Positions 1 through 11,532 of a stretch of DNA of 64,000 nucleotides are shown one piece after another; the first letter of the stretch is position 1; each line of letters opens with the position of its first letter. Source of the stretch: Eudorina sp. 2006-703-Eu-15 (taxonomy: Eukaryota; Chlorophyta; Chlorophyceae; Chlamydomonadales; Volvocaceae). Where the stretch lies: NCBI GenBank assembly GCA_003117195.1, contig BDSI01000068.1, positions 509,689 to 573,688 of the forward strand. The letters run 5' to 3'. A program made the translations under genes and the position numbers. The notes below the pieces were generated by a model, which made no database searches, was not told the DNA's origin, and saw nothing but the letters and a program-made list of their open reading frames with translations.

Positions 1-2210
1 CCGCTGGGGGGTCTGGAGGCGCTTTCGGGGGCGCTGGTGCTGCTGGTGGAGAGGGCGCTGGCGGCGGGGGGCTGCTGGCCCAGCAGGTGCGGGAATTGAG
101 GGGGGTGGGGGTGGTGTGTGTGGCGTGGTGTGTGGGGGGTGGGGGTGGGGGGGATGGTGGTGGGGGTGGGGGCGGGGGTATGTGGTGGTGGTGGACGTTT
201 CGTTCGGTGACTTGTTGTGATGTAATCGAGGGGTTCAATAAGGTGTGCGATGCTTGCAGCGTGGGGGTTGGGGGTTGCGGACCTGAGGGGATGGCGCCTC
301 GGAAGCTGTGGCGGTGGCGGTGGCGGTCTCTAGGGTGGTGGCGGTGGCGGTGGGCCTCACGTGCTGCACCCAAGGCGGGTGGGTACCGGTACGGTTACCT
401 AAAACCCTAAAAACCCTAAAAACCCTAGAGACCCTAAAGACCCTAAAGACCCTAAAAACCCTAGAGAGACCCCCCCAGCACACGCACCAGACAGCGCCTG
501 ACGCCGTCGCGCCATCTTCCGTACTGCCGTACTGACAACGCGACCTCCTGCGACCTCCTTCTTCTTTTCTCGCGCTGCCGTACGCAACAGCCCGTCGGGA
601 CCCGCCGCCGCCGCCGGCGCCGCCGCCGCCCTGGGCGGCCTGGGCGTGGAAGTGCCGCTGCTGGAGGCGGCGGTGCGGGGCCTGGCCTACCTTGCGGGCA
701 CTGGGGTGGACGGTCGGATGGCGGTGACGGGGTCGCGGGCTGTACGGCGGCTGGTGGCGGTGGTGAGGGCGGACAATGCGGCGCTGGAGGCGGTGCGGGA
801 GCGACGGCGGGAGGAGGGTGAGTGGGGCAGCCTGGGTTGGGTTGGAGGGATTAAAGGAAGCGAGGCGGGGGTAAGTTGGGGTTAGTTGGGGTTGGTTGGG
901 GTGTATGCCGTACTCGGCATCACCCGTCACGCCCTTCACCTGCCTTGACGTACACTGCACCGAAACTCAGCCGTACACTCCCCTCCGTTTCCCGCCCTCA
1001 GGTGTCGCCCCCTGGGCCTCCCTGGAGGAGCTCATCTGCCCCCTGCGCGCCATCAACGGGCTGCCGATTGCCGTACCCGCTGGCCAGGCCGCCTCCCTGG
1101 CGGCGCTGCGGCAGCCGTACCAGGAGCCGCCGCCGTCGGCGTCGCCGCCGCCGACGCACGGCGGACATCGCAACCGGCCGTCCGGGGTGGCGGGCCACCC
1201 GCCGTCGCAGCCCGCGTCGGGCCGCCCCAGCGGCGTGCTCGACGGCGGCGCCGGCGGCGCCGGCGGGCGGCCCAGTACGGCAGGCGTCAATCACCAGCAT
1301 CACCGCGCCCGGTCCGCCACTCCCGGGAGGGTCTCCCGGGTCAACTTCTCCGATGAAGCTGGCGGCGGCGGCGGTGGCGGCGGCGGCGCCGCCGCCGCCG
1401 CCGGCAGTGCGCGAGGCTCCGCCTCGCACGTGGGGAGTCAGGCGGGTGCAGGAGGCGGCGGCGGGGGACGAGGCGGCGGGGGTCAGGGCGGCGGCGGCGG
1501 CCTGGACGAGGACCTGCTGATCCAGTCGCGGCAGAGCGGGGAGGCCGACGTGGGCCTTATGGCGCTCTGGGCGCTGCTCAACCTGTCTGGGTACGAGCCG
1601 GCGCAGGTACGGCAACGGCAACGGGGAGGGGCAAGGACAGGGCTCGTGACGGTGTGTGCGCGCGAAGCCCCTCTGGTGCCGGTCCCCCCAGCCCAGCCCA
1701 GCCCACCATAGGTTCGCCGTACTAAAACCCCGCACCCAAACCCAAACCCCAAATTGTACGGCAATACCGCTACGCGTGTACGGCAAGTCCTGGACTACCG
1801 TACACATCTGATCCCCCCCTTGGCCGTTGACCCCCCCGTCGCGGCCCCCTGTCAGACGGGCATCTGCCGCCACGGGCTCTACACGCTGATGGCCAGCGTG
1901 CACGGCTCCGCCGACCCCGCCCGCTCCGCCGCCGCGCGCGCCATCCTGACCAACATCCACTATAACCCGGGCAACGCCACCGTGCTGTACAAGGCGGAGC
2001 TCAAGCTCAAGTACGCCGCGCTGGCCCGGCTGCTGCAGCAGGAGCGGAAAGAGAAGGTGAGGCGGGCGGGCGGGCTGGCGGGCGGGCTGGCGGGCGGGCT
2101 GGAGGGCGGAGGGGCAGGGAGGGCTGGTTGGTTGGCTGGCTGGTTGGCGGGGAAGAGGGCGGGAAGGGAGGAGGGGATAGGGTTATAACCCTCTTAAACC
2201 CTAAAATCAA

Positions 2211-2241
<31 letters not shown>

Positions 2242-5200
2242 CTCTCTCTTTTGTCACCCCCCTCTTTGTGACTTATTGGGGGGAACATCATCGGGGGGCC
2301 CCCGTCACCGCAGGAGGCCCACGAGGCGTCCCTTCGGCGCCTCGCCGCCACCGCGCTGGTCGGCATGAACACCGACCGCAGCAGCGGCATCCCCGGCGCC
2401 GTCGCCGGCGGAGGCGGCGGCGCCGCCAGCGTCGACGGCGGCAACCCGCCCGCCACCTCGCGCAGCGCCGCCACGAGCTCCCAGCGACCCGCCTCCCGTG
2501 GGGGCGGCGGCGGCGGCGGCGGCGGCAGCCCAAGCAGCGCTGCACTCCGTCGTACAGGCGGCGCCGCCAGCGAAGTCGCACGGCAGCAGCTGACGGCGCT
2601 GGCGGCGGCGGCGGCCCGGACGGCCGCCGCCGCCGGCGCGGGCGGCGAGAGCGGCGCACCGTCGCCGACGGGGCTCGGCGGCGCCGCCGGCGCCGCCTTC
2701 TCCCGGCCGCAGAGCGGCGTGGCCAACCCGTTGTTGCCGGGCGCGAAGTTGGGCAACAGTACGGCAGATCCCGGCGCACCTGGGCTTCGTCGTACGGCGT
2801 CGGTAAAGCAGGGCGCAGCAGGCCTGCCGGCGGTTGCGCCGGCGGCGGCGGCTGCGGGACCGGTCATCCAGGTGCAGATCCCGGGTGCCGGCGGCGCCGG
2901 CGGCGCCGCCGCCGGTGGGCCCGGCGCCGACGGCGGCGACGCTGCCGACGGCGACGCGCTGGATCCAAATACGATCTCCGCCCGAGTGCGCTTCATCAAA
3001 TGGGTTCTGGATCCCAATATCGCTGGCGGCATCGACGCAGACCTGCCGAAAGGGAAAGGCGGCGGCGGCGGCGCCGCCGCCGCCGCCGCCACCGCCGCTG
3101 GCGTCGACGGCGTCGACGGCGACGGCTGGCTGTCCAGCGTGACGACGGCGCTGGCGGCGGCGGCGGAAAGCGTCGGCGGCGACGCCGGCATGATGGGCAC
3201 GCTGACGTCAGACCCGGAGGAACGGACCTGGCTGGAGATGGTGTCAAAGTACGACGAGTTGGACGAGCTGGAGGGCAAGCTGGACATGCGGGCCGAGCAG
3301 GGGCACTTCATGCGTGCCGTACTTAGCCGTTCGCTGGCCGGCGGCGCCAACAGCTTGTGGAAGGAGCAGACGGAGGAGGGCAAGGCCAATGGCAGTAGCA
3401 CCGCCGCCGGCGGCGGCGGCGGCGGCAATACGCGGCGGCAGGGCAGCGCGCGGCTACGGCCCGTGAGCGATTCGTCGGCGGGCGCCGGCGGCGCCGGCGG
3501 CGCCAACCGGCCGCGATCCGCGTCCGCGCAGCGTGTACGGATAGCGGCTGCCGCTGCCCATTCCCGGCCCGGCTCCGCAGCTGCCGGTGTCGGCACTGGC
3601 GGCGGCGACGGCGCCGCCGCCGCCGCCGACGCGCGTCGGCCCGGCTCCGCCCTCCGGGCGTCGCCGCCGCCGCCCTCCCTGGCGTGGCCTCATGCCGCGC
3701 GCGCCCCGTCGGCGGCCGCGTCGTCCACCGCCGGCGGCGCCAGCAGCGTCACCGCGTCGCCGTCGGCCCGCTTCGTGAACCTGTACGGCATTCCGACCGG
3801 CGTCACCGTCAACACCAGGCAGGCGCCGCAGCCGCACAAGCCGCGCGCAGCCGCAGGCGCTCGCGTCAACGGTGGCGGCGGTGGCAGCCGCGGCGGCGGC
3901 GGCGGCGGCGGTCGCGGCGCCGTCAGCGCCTCGCAGCGGAAGGGCCCGTCGGGCTTTGCCTTATCAGGCAACCCCTGGGCGCCGCACATCCTTAGATACG
4001 TCCAGGACCCACCCTCCATGGGTGGACCAGCTCACCGAGGAGACCTGGCCGTACGGATGCTGACCGCCCTGGCACCCGAGTACGTCATGGACGACCTGGC
4101 GGCCCTGACGGTACGAGCGCTACGGCTGTACGACCGTACGAACGTACCGCAGCCCCCGGGGGAAAGGATCCTCCAGTGGCCTCCCAACGGCAGAGGGGAT
4201 ATGCTAACATGACGTTTATTTCCAAATGTGACAATTTTTACCGTACTTCATCGCGAAAAGTTCCAAAGTTTTAATTAACATATTAACCTTGTTCCCTGGG
4301 AGGATTCCTGCCAACACCAACGCTGATCTACCCAAACCACTCCCAACTGCTATTGATGCCCAACAGAAACGGTTGATGGGGTTGACGGTTGACCAACGGC
4401 GGGAGGAGGAGGAGGCCAAGCAGGCGGCGGACACGGCGGCGGCGCTGGCCAAGTTGGCGGACGACGACGCGGCGCGGCGGCAGCGGCTGGGCGGCGCGTC
4501 CAGCGTGACGGCGGCGGCGGCAGCGGCGGCGGGGCTGGCGGCGGAGGACACCGAGGGGGCCGCGCAGGTGGGGGTTTGGGTGTCTGGGGTTCAGGGTTTG
4601 GGGTTCACCAGCGCCTTCGGAACAACCGGATGCCAGTTCAGGGTTTTAAGGGTTTTAGAATGTAGTAACATACTTAGATTGGAGCTCAGACGTCAACTTG
4701 GGGGGAGTCGGAGCTCCGGAGACATCCTAGGGGGCAGACGGGGACAAATTTGATACCGGACGATGCGCGTGCGTGTTTAACGAGAAGCCCACGCGCGTGT
4801 GTGATCCAGCGACCTCGTCGGCCCCCTTAGACCCCTCCGCCCCCCCCCCCCCCCCGGGTTTCTCTCCTCTTTTCATTTTCAGTTTCAGAATTTCAAAGCC
4901 CTCCGCGCCCACCCGCCTCTTCCAGGGGGACAGCCCTCGCGTGGACACGGACCAAGAGGAGGAGTCGTACCTGGACTGCCACGACGCGCCGCCGGTCGGC
5001 CCGCGCGGCGAGATGCGGGCCGGTACGGTATCCGTACGGAATTGGGGCCGGCACCGCCTGGCGGGCGGCGGCCGCAAGCTCAGCTTGTACCGCACGGGTT
5101 CCATAAGGCCCGCCGCGGGGCTGTGGTCCAGCGGCGACGGCGACGGCGAAGGTGGCGGCGGCGGCGGCGGTGACGGCGCGCGACGGATGAGCCGCGCCGT

Positions 5201-8200
5201 GAGCCGCGCCGCCGGCAACCGGGAGGCGACGGACGCCTCCGGCGGCTCCGCGACGGCGGCGATGGCTGAGGCGCGCGAGTGGTTGGCGGAGGCGAACCGG
5301 AGTCGTACTGGCGGCGGCACGAGCACCGGTGACGGCGGTGACGGTGGCGAGCCGCTAGGGCCCCGGGAGACACCGCTGCTGGTTTCACTGCTCCCGCCAG
5401 TGCTCATCGGCGGCGGCGGCGGCGGCGGGGTCGCGGCGGCGGCGGCGGCGCCGTCGTCGGCATCCATGGTCCCCGACCCCACCGGCGGCTCCGCGCCGTC
5501 GGTGATCTCCGCGCCGCCGTCGGTCATCGCCGGCGGCGGCACGCTGACCGCCGTACCGTCGTCGTACATCAACGGCGGCGGCGGCGTCGCCGCCGCGTCG
5601 GTGCTGTCGTCGTCGCTGGCGCCGTCGGGGCTGCCGATGGACAGCGCCTCCATGCTGCGCGGCGCCACCTCCAACGACTCCATCGCCGGCGTCGACGCCA
5701 AGCTCGCTCGCGCCCTCCACAATCCGGCCGACGGCTACCGCAAACCCCACGCCGGCCTGGCATGTCCCCCCGGCACACGCATCGCCACGCTGCGCTCCAC
5801 CAAGCCGAATAAGAGCGTGCTGCCGCCGGGCAGCGCCGGCGGCGCCGCCGGCGCCGCCGCCGTCGCGGCGGCGACAGCCGTCGCCACCGGTACCGGCGTC
5901 AGCGTCATCGCCGGCGGCGGCCCGGCGATCGGGTTGGGGCAGGGTGTCGCCGGCGCGGGGTCGTTCTTCGGTTCGGCGTCGGCGACCGCCGCGGCCGCGC
6001 TCGTCGGCGGCGGCGCCGCCGCCGCCGCCGCCACTGGCGGCGGCGGCGGACCGCCGTCACTGCTTGGGTCGCCGTCGGTGATGAGCCGCGTGGGGTCGAT
6101 GGCCGCTGCCGGCGCAAGCGGCGAATTCATGGTGAGCTGTTGCCGTACAACGTTCCGTACAGGTCTGTGTCTGTCCGCCCGATACGCCTGCACGCAGCCG
6201 ACGCGACCGTGGTGGAGCAATCCCTTCCCTGCGCGCCGTGCGCGCCGTGTATGTCCCCCTAATTTCGGAGCATCGGGGGAACTGTCGTACAAAGCCCCGG
6301 AAGCGTCCGTGGCACTTCCTGTTCGCTGCTGAATGTGACGTGCTGCTGGGAGGAGAGGCCTCCTTGGTGATCCCGTCTGCCCGATCTGTCCCTCCCACTC
6401 CCCCAATCGGCACTGCGGCGCACCCCACTTCGCATCCCCAACCTCCTCCCGCCTGCCCTTCCCCTCCTCCCGCCCGCCCTTGCCCCTCCTCCCGCCCGCC
6501 CTTCCCCTCCTCCCGCCCGCCCTTGCCCCTCCTCCTTCCCGCCCTTGCCCCGCCGTACAGCCCCCGGTGGCGGACGACGTGCCGCGCCCCGTGACGGTCC
6601 TGGCGGGGTCCGTGGCGGATCTGCTGGCGGCCAAAGTGGTGGGTTGGTTGGGTTCGGTTGATTTCGGTTGATTTCGGTTGGGTTCACGGTCCTGACGCCA
6701 TCCAGGTGCCAGCACCATCTACGGTAACATTCGTAGAGCCTCTGCTTGTTGCGGTTGCGCGGATGGGATCTGGGCATCTGGCCCTCGGGTGTACGACCAC
6801 TCGGCCCTCGGGTGAACGACTACTCGGCCTCACGTGGTGTGCCTCCCCACGTGCTGCTGCCACCCCATCAGGCCCGCGAGGCCGACGCCGCCAACCGCCT
6901 CATGAAGGCCGCCATCGCCGGCGGCCCCGACCTGGACGACATCTTCGGCAGCAGCAGCTTCGGCGGCACCACCACCGGCGGCGGTGGCGGCGGCGGGACC
7001 ACCGGCGGCGGCGCCGCCGCCGCTGCCGCCGCCACCGGCGGCGGCGGCGGCGCCTCCGGCGCCGGCGGCGCTAACAGCGCCCGCACACCTCGCGGCGGCG
7101 GCGGCGGCGGCGGCGGCCGCACCTCCGCCACCTCCATCGCGTCCGTTGGCACTGGCGGCGCCAGCGACCGAGGCAGCATCACAGGCAGCCATAGCGCCCG
7201 ATTGAGTGGGAGGGTATCCGGCTCCGCCGCCGCCGCCGCCGCCGCCGCCGGAGGCGGCGGCGGCCAGGGCTCCGGTGTCAAGCCGCCGCTGCCGACGTCC
7301 CAGACGTCGGCGGCGCAGGGGGCGGCGCAACACGCCACGGTGGCGGCGGCGGCAGCGGCGGCGGTGGCGGCGGCGGCGGCGGGCGGTCCCGGCGGCGGCG
7401 GCGAGGCGGAGATCGACTCGGGCGACCCGGCGCTGTCGCTGTACCGGCCGCAGCCGCTCTCGGTAAGATATGTGGCATGTGTAGTACCGCCTTCACGTTT
7501 CGGCATGCTGTACCACCCCATATGTACGGCCTATACTTCTGTGGGCCCCGTCCCCGTCCGCCTCCATGCCCCCGTCCAGCACCGGCCCCCGCCCCGGCCC
7601 CCCCGAAACACAAATCCCCGACTCTCGCCCCGCCCCGCCCCGAAACCTCCCTTCGCCGCCCAGGTGTTGGTGGCCACGGGCGACGGCGGCACCGACCGGC
7701 TCTACCGCTTCCCGCGCCTCATGCTGACGGCCGCCCACCACATGTGCCTCTTCGAGCACGTGGACGGCTGCAAGTTCTGCGAGGCGCTGTACGGCCACTA
7801 CCTGCTGCCCAACGGCATGCTGGCGCACTTTTACCTGGGGGACACCGTCGTCAAGGTGGGCGGGTGGCTGGGTGGGCGGGAAAAGAGAAATATATTTTGG
7901 TAAACATGAAATTAAATAGTAAAAAAAACAAAATAAATGGGTTAAATATATAGATACTTCAGTGGTAGATAAATACAATAATAATATTGCATAAACGGAT
8001 TAAACATGACATTGGATTGCGTTTCACGGGTACTCCATATGATTCGCGCACCCTACCTCTTAGCGTCTGCAGCGACACATTGTTTCATGAATCCGGCTTG
8101 GCCCCGCTCCCTTTCCGTTGACAGGACTCCTGGGCTTCCCTCGGCGCACCGTATCCCCGTCTTCCCCAGCCGCACTCTCCCAACACACTCTCCCTTCCCT

Positions 8201-8938
8201 CCACACACACGCTCTCCCCCTCCCCCTCCCCCTCTCCCCCCTCTCCCCCTCTCCCCCTCTCCCCACGTCCGCAGGGCCATCGAGTGGACCTGACCCCCGC
8301 CCCCGACATCCCCTTCTCCCCCGCCGACTGGGTGCCCGACGGCTTCCCCGCCTGCGCCGCGCTGGCGGAGTGGGGCGCCACCCAGCCCGCGCGGCTGTTG
8401 GCGCTGCGCCCCGGGCAGCTGCTGGAGGGGCTCTGGTGCCCCCTGCCGCTGACGGCGCCGGCGCTGCGGCCCGAGCAGCGCGGGGCGCTGGAGTGGGACG
8501 AGGAGGGCCGGGAGCTGCAGATGCGCTGGTGCGTGGGGAGTGGGGTTGGGTGGGGCTGGGTGGGTGGGTGGGTGTGGGTTGTGGGTGGGTGCGAAGGGAA
8601 GGAAAGGGGTGTGTCCGTGTGTGGGTGTGTCCGCTCTCGACCTTCTCGTCCCTGGCCCCCTCTCTTCCCCCGCCTTATACACATACACACACGCCCCGTC
8701 TAACCCCCCCTCGCCCCGACCCCCCACACACCCACCCACCACCACCACCACCACCACACGGCCCCCCAGCTACGCCCTGGAGGTGCGTCTCAGCACCGTC
8801 AGCCGCACCGAGACGCAGCAGGAGGTGGTGGAGCCGCCGCCGCCGCCGGTCACCAAGACCAAGAAGAAGAAGGGCGTGGGCGGCGCGCGCGGGGCCGCCA
8901 ACCGGGGCGCCTCCGCCCGAGGGGGCAGCCGCTGGTGA
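1..8938 (+). CDS. Large armadillo-repeat protein with Gly/Ala-rich linkers (5' partial)
   Basis: Twelve exons read in one consistent frame: 1-86, 591-817, 1002-1606, 1856-2056, 2314-4175, 4303-4567, 4926-6131, 6561-6638, 6872-7462, 7664-7855, 8275-8528, 8770-8938. Together they give 1,911 codons plus stop; the start lies upstream of the window. Introns are GT-AG with matching phases. Exons 1-4 encode armadillo-like helices (LGGLEALSGALVLLVERAL, GLMALWALLNLSGYEPAQ, AILTNIHYNPGNATVLYKAE), suggesting an ARM solenoid that binds a protein partner. Exons 5, 7 and 9 are mostly Gly/Ala/Ser-rich low complexity. Exons 10-12 form a compact, well-ordered C-terminal part with a Cys cluster (MCLFEHVDGCKFCEALYGHY) and a basic tail (KTKKKK). 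I do not recognise this C-terminal domain. Large ARM proteins in this lineage include ciliary proteins, but nothing here proves that role. The exon 5/6 junction is the weakest. Confidence 0.8.
379..472 (+). repeat. Telomere-like (CCCTAAARA)n array inside intron 1
   Basis: About seven tandem 9-base units of the type CCCTAAAAA, CCCTAGAGA and CCCTAAAGA lie in the first visible intron of the armadillo gene. They resemble the plant/algal telomere unit (CCCTAAA or CCCTAAAA) but have period 9. Related short runs sit in two other introns of the same gene (around 2189-2206 and, on the other strand, 4640-4660). Confidence 0.7.
2057..2250 (+). repeat. Intron 4 simple repeats: (GGCGGGCT)n then CT-rich tract
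   Basis: The intron after exon 4 starts with GTGAGG. It has tandem GGCGGGCT/GGTTGGCT units to about 2150, then a (TC)n/(TTTC)n tract at 2213-2250, before the acceptor at 2313. No coding signal is seen. Confidence 0.7.
4176..4302 (+). other. Atypical AT-rich intron or insertion in the armadillo gene
   Basis: The frame of exon 5 runs to a stop at 4212 and resumes in another frame at about 4288-4303. A GT-AG intron 4176-4302 (donor GTGGCC, acceptor GGGAG, branch-like TTAAC at 4283-4287) restores frame with phase 2. Alternatively, removal of an AT-rich 79-bp block 4209-4287, bounded by TAAC on both sides, also restores frame and reads smoothly. The first reading is canonical; the second would need a non-GT-AG boundary or a small insertion. 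Confidence 0.5.
6415..6545 (+). repeat. Pyrimidine-rich tandem repeat in intron 7
   Basis: Tandem units of about 18 bases (CCTCCCGCCCGCCCTTGC type, alternating TTCC and TTGC) fill the end of the intron between 6132 and 6560, just upstream of the acceptor. They act as an extended polypyrimidine tract. Confidence 0.7.
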
Positions 8939-11007
8939 CCTGCTGGCTGGGGGCTGGGGGCTGGGGGCTGGCGGGATAAAAATGAAGAGAAGACCTGCGC
9001 TGCGGAGCGACGGAGGGGGAGAGCAGCGGTGACGACGAGGGATTGTGCGTGCCGTACACCTGCGAGGTGCCGTACCACCTGCATGCCGTACCTCCTTCAG
9101 AGTAGTTACATGTTGCTTGGGTCACAGCTTCCATACATGCATGAGCACCGACCGGCTGACTGACAGACAGGCAGACAGACAGACGTGCGGAGGGATTGGA
9201 TGGACCGTCAAGACAGGGACGTGCGGACAGTCGTCAAGACAGGACGTAGTACCGTAACGAGGGGCCGAAACTGGGTCGAACAGGGGAAACAGAAACAGGA
9301 CACAGTCAAACGCGCGCTCGCCTTGGAGCGCAGCAGGCGGCTGCCTTGTACGGGCTCCGAGACCAAACCAAACCCGTGTTGGAGGCGTTAATGACGATGA
9401 TCGCGATGACAGACCCCGGGGGGTCGGGGTGTGTACGTATGTCTTATGCTGCTGCTGTGGAGTACCATACGTAGGAGCAAGGGTTGCCCGGGGACGCGTC
9501 ATCAGCACCCGGGGGCAGTTTGTACCTTTGTTTTTGTTCTGTGCGTTTTCACGACCGTACGGCCGAATGTACGGCATGAATGGCGTCGTCCTGATTAAGT
9601 AACGGTCAGTCAGTCGGGCTGTCGGGCTGTCGGGCAGTTGTGCAGGAGCGAGGGGGAGGAACCAACCGCGCGCGCCTGTCAGCTGGACGGGCCTAGGGGT
9701 GTGTGTGCGGCTGATCGTGTGGGCATTGGTTGGGCGCACGCCTCTGGATGGCCGCGCAACGTAACGTAACGGGAGGGGACGGGACGGGACGGAGGTGTGC
9801 CGCATGCGCCCTGAAGCAACGAACGAGCGAACGGACGGACGAATGATTTCGATGATTGTTTGCGAGTGGCTGGTACGGACGACTGGGTTGGGTTGTGTGA
9901 GCGGCTGTCTTGCTGCTGCTGCTGCTGCTCATCATGCATGGGTCGGTGCGCGGACAGGTGAGGTGAGGGGCACCCATCTACGTGTAGTTGACCTGTGTGG
10001 CTGACGTTGACTTTTGACGAGGAGGTGTGACCAGGTCGAGGTCGAGGTCGAGAGCGGGCCTGATGAGAGCGGCAGCGCGAAGCGCGCGGGTGCATCTATC
10101 TGTACGACACGTGATCATCGACGCTCCACCGATGACCCTTAAGGGTCGTGATTCTACTCTACTAAGAAGAGTAGAATCACGAGGGTCAAGCGGTGTTGCG
10201 CTCTGTGTGTGTGTATATTACTCCAACCGGGGTGGGTGCGCGCGCGGGCGGGTGGATGGATGCGTGTATCGATGCGGCAGTAGTCCATGTCTTCGTAGGA
10301 CTGGCTTATTAGCTTGTCGTTTGCTGCGTGGGGCCCAAGCAGGGCGGGGCCGCCCTTGGCCGCCCTTGCTGTCGGCCTTGTTTGGTTGTATCAATGGCGG
10401 TGGCGATGGTGGGTTTGAACGTATCCGGGGCCGCTGTACCGCTTGGTTACTGCCGCTTGGGTACTGCGTGCCGGTATCATCAGGCGGCTTACGTACGATG
10501 TAGTGTTGTACGGTAGTTAGGTAGGACCCGGGATGACTCGGATGTCCGTACATGCATGGCAGTACATGGCAGTACTTGGCTGGTGGTACCTAGACGCGCA
10601 GCTAGCTCGCCAGCCAGCAGGCGAGAATTTGAAAGCAATGAGCGATGTGAAACCACTCGCGCAATGTAGTACTAGTAGTAGTAGTAGTGCGGCTGCGTTG
10701 CCCTAGTCCGTGTTAACAAACCTTCGACGTACTTCGCCGCTGAGTGAGGTTCGTTGCTCGTTCGTTGGAATTGTCTAGAACTGCCCCTGCCACGCCCGCC
10801 TACTCCCTGCTGCCTTGCTTGCTTGCTTGCCTGCTTGTTAGTCGTACTACGTACATGATGGTCGATTGGCTGTCTCGATCGTTAGTAGTTATACTGCATG
10901 TACGACCGACGGACTACGGAGTTCATGCGCGGTGGCCCTCCCTGACGAGCGAGCGGCGGTGCGGCAGCGATGTACCGTATCCCTCCCTGCATCCGTGCAG
11001 CGCCTTA
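8939..11007. other. Intergenic region 3' of the armadillo gene
   Basis: No convincing coding exon is seen. It holds CTGGGGG repeats just after the stop, a (CAGA)n run near 9165-9183, a (GCT)n run near 9912-9927, TGCCGTAC words (for example 9050-9057, 9068-9075, 9084-9091), and a 15-bp hairpin at 10146-10182. I saw no TGTAA poly(A) signal near the stop. Confidence 0.5.
10146..10182. repeat. Perfect 15-bp inverted repeat (hairpin)
   Basis: The arms 10146-10160 and 10168-10182 are perfect reverse complements (TCGTGATTCTACTCT and its complement) around a 7-base loop. The flanking GACCC/AGGGTC bases add weak extra pairing. It could be a cruciform, a foldback element or a small hairpin RNA; nothing decides between these. 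Confidence 0.75.
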
Positions 11008-11532
11008 TTAATATAATTTCATCAGCGAAAGCAAAGGCCGGGCGAGGTGCATGCTTGATTGCTTTTGCGAACGGGGTTGTAGCACGTCGTACTCTATGGG
11101 GACGTGCGCAAACCAATTCGATGCACTAACCGCCTGTTGCTCTGGGACGGCACCGGCACTGGTGAGGTTCGAGTACAGATCCCCAAACATGGACGACCCG
11201 GCGTCCGCGCTGTTGGCGGTTGCCGGTGCAACACGCAACGCCGTCACCACTGTCTCAACATCTCTTGGTTGCATTCCGGTCGCATATGCTATAACACTGT
11301 ACGCGGTCTCCCTTCCGTCACGGTTGCGTGCTGTGTCGGCGATACTGGGCTTGATGTAAGCCATCGTGACCAGGGAAGAGACGACAACCGACAGGAACTT
11401 AGCCAGAGGCGAGTCCGCAAGTGACGAGCCGGTTAGAGAAGCTGACCCGTGGAAGATTTCTGTATGAATCGCAAAGTCCTGGCGGAAGTCTCCGACGACG
11501 CAAACCCGACGACGCGTTGCTTGCCGGGGCGC
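11008..11532 (-). CDS. Unrecognised coding exon (hypothetical protein)
   Basis: An open frame runs from a splice-acceptor-like AG at 11533-11534 to a stop at 11008, 174 codons; the first in-frame ATG is at 11364. The upstream part reads as ordinary protein (VCVVGDFRQDFAIHTEIFHG, then LADSPLAKFLSVVVSSLV), followed by MAYIKPSIADTARNRDGRE and TGMQPRDVETVVTALRVAP. Composition is balanced rather than low complexity, unlike the shadow frames around it. It is probably the last exon of a gene whose upstream exons I could not place, or a gene fragment. I do not recognise the family. Confidence 0.45.
   Translation of the reverse strand, partial: APRQATRRRVCVVGDFRQDFAIHTEIFHGSASLTGSSLADSPLAKFLSVVVSSLVTMAYIKPSIADTARNRDGRETAYSVIAYATGMQPRDVETVVTALRVAPATANSADAGSSMFGDLYSNLTSAGAVPEQQAVSASNWFAHVPIEYDVLQPRSQKQSSMHLARPLLSLMKLY

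Noticed and set aside
2007..3596. Long minus-strand open frame rich in Ala/Pro opposite exon 5 of the armadillo gene
   Set aside because: It is the antisense shadow of GGC-repeat exons; composition is pure low complexity and no splice logic supports it.
8660..8760. A CRISPR-like or regulatory array of CAC/CCA repeats
   Set aside because: Simple sequence in an intron ahead of a splice acceptor; no spacer structure.
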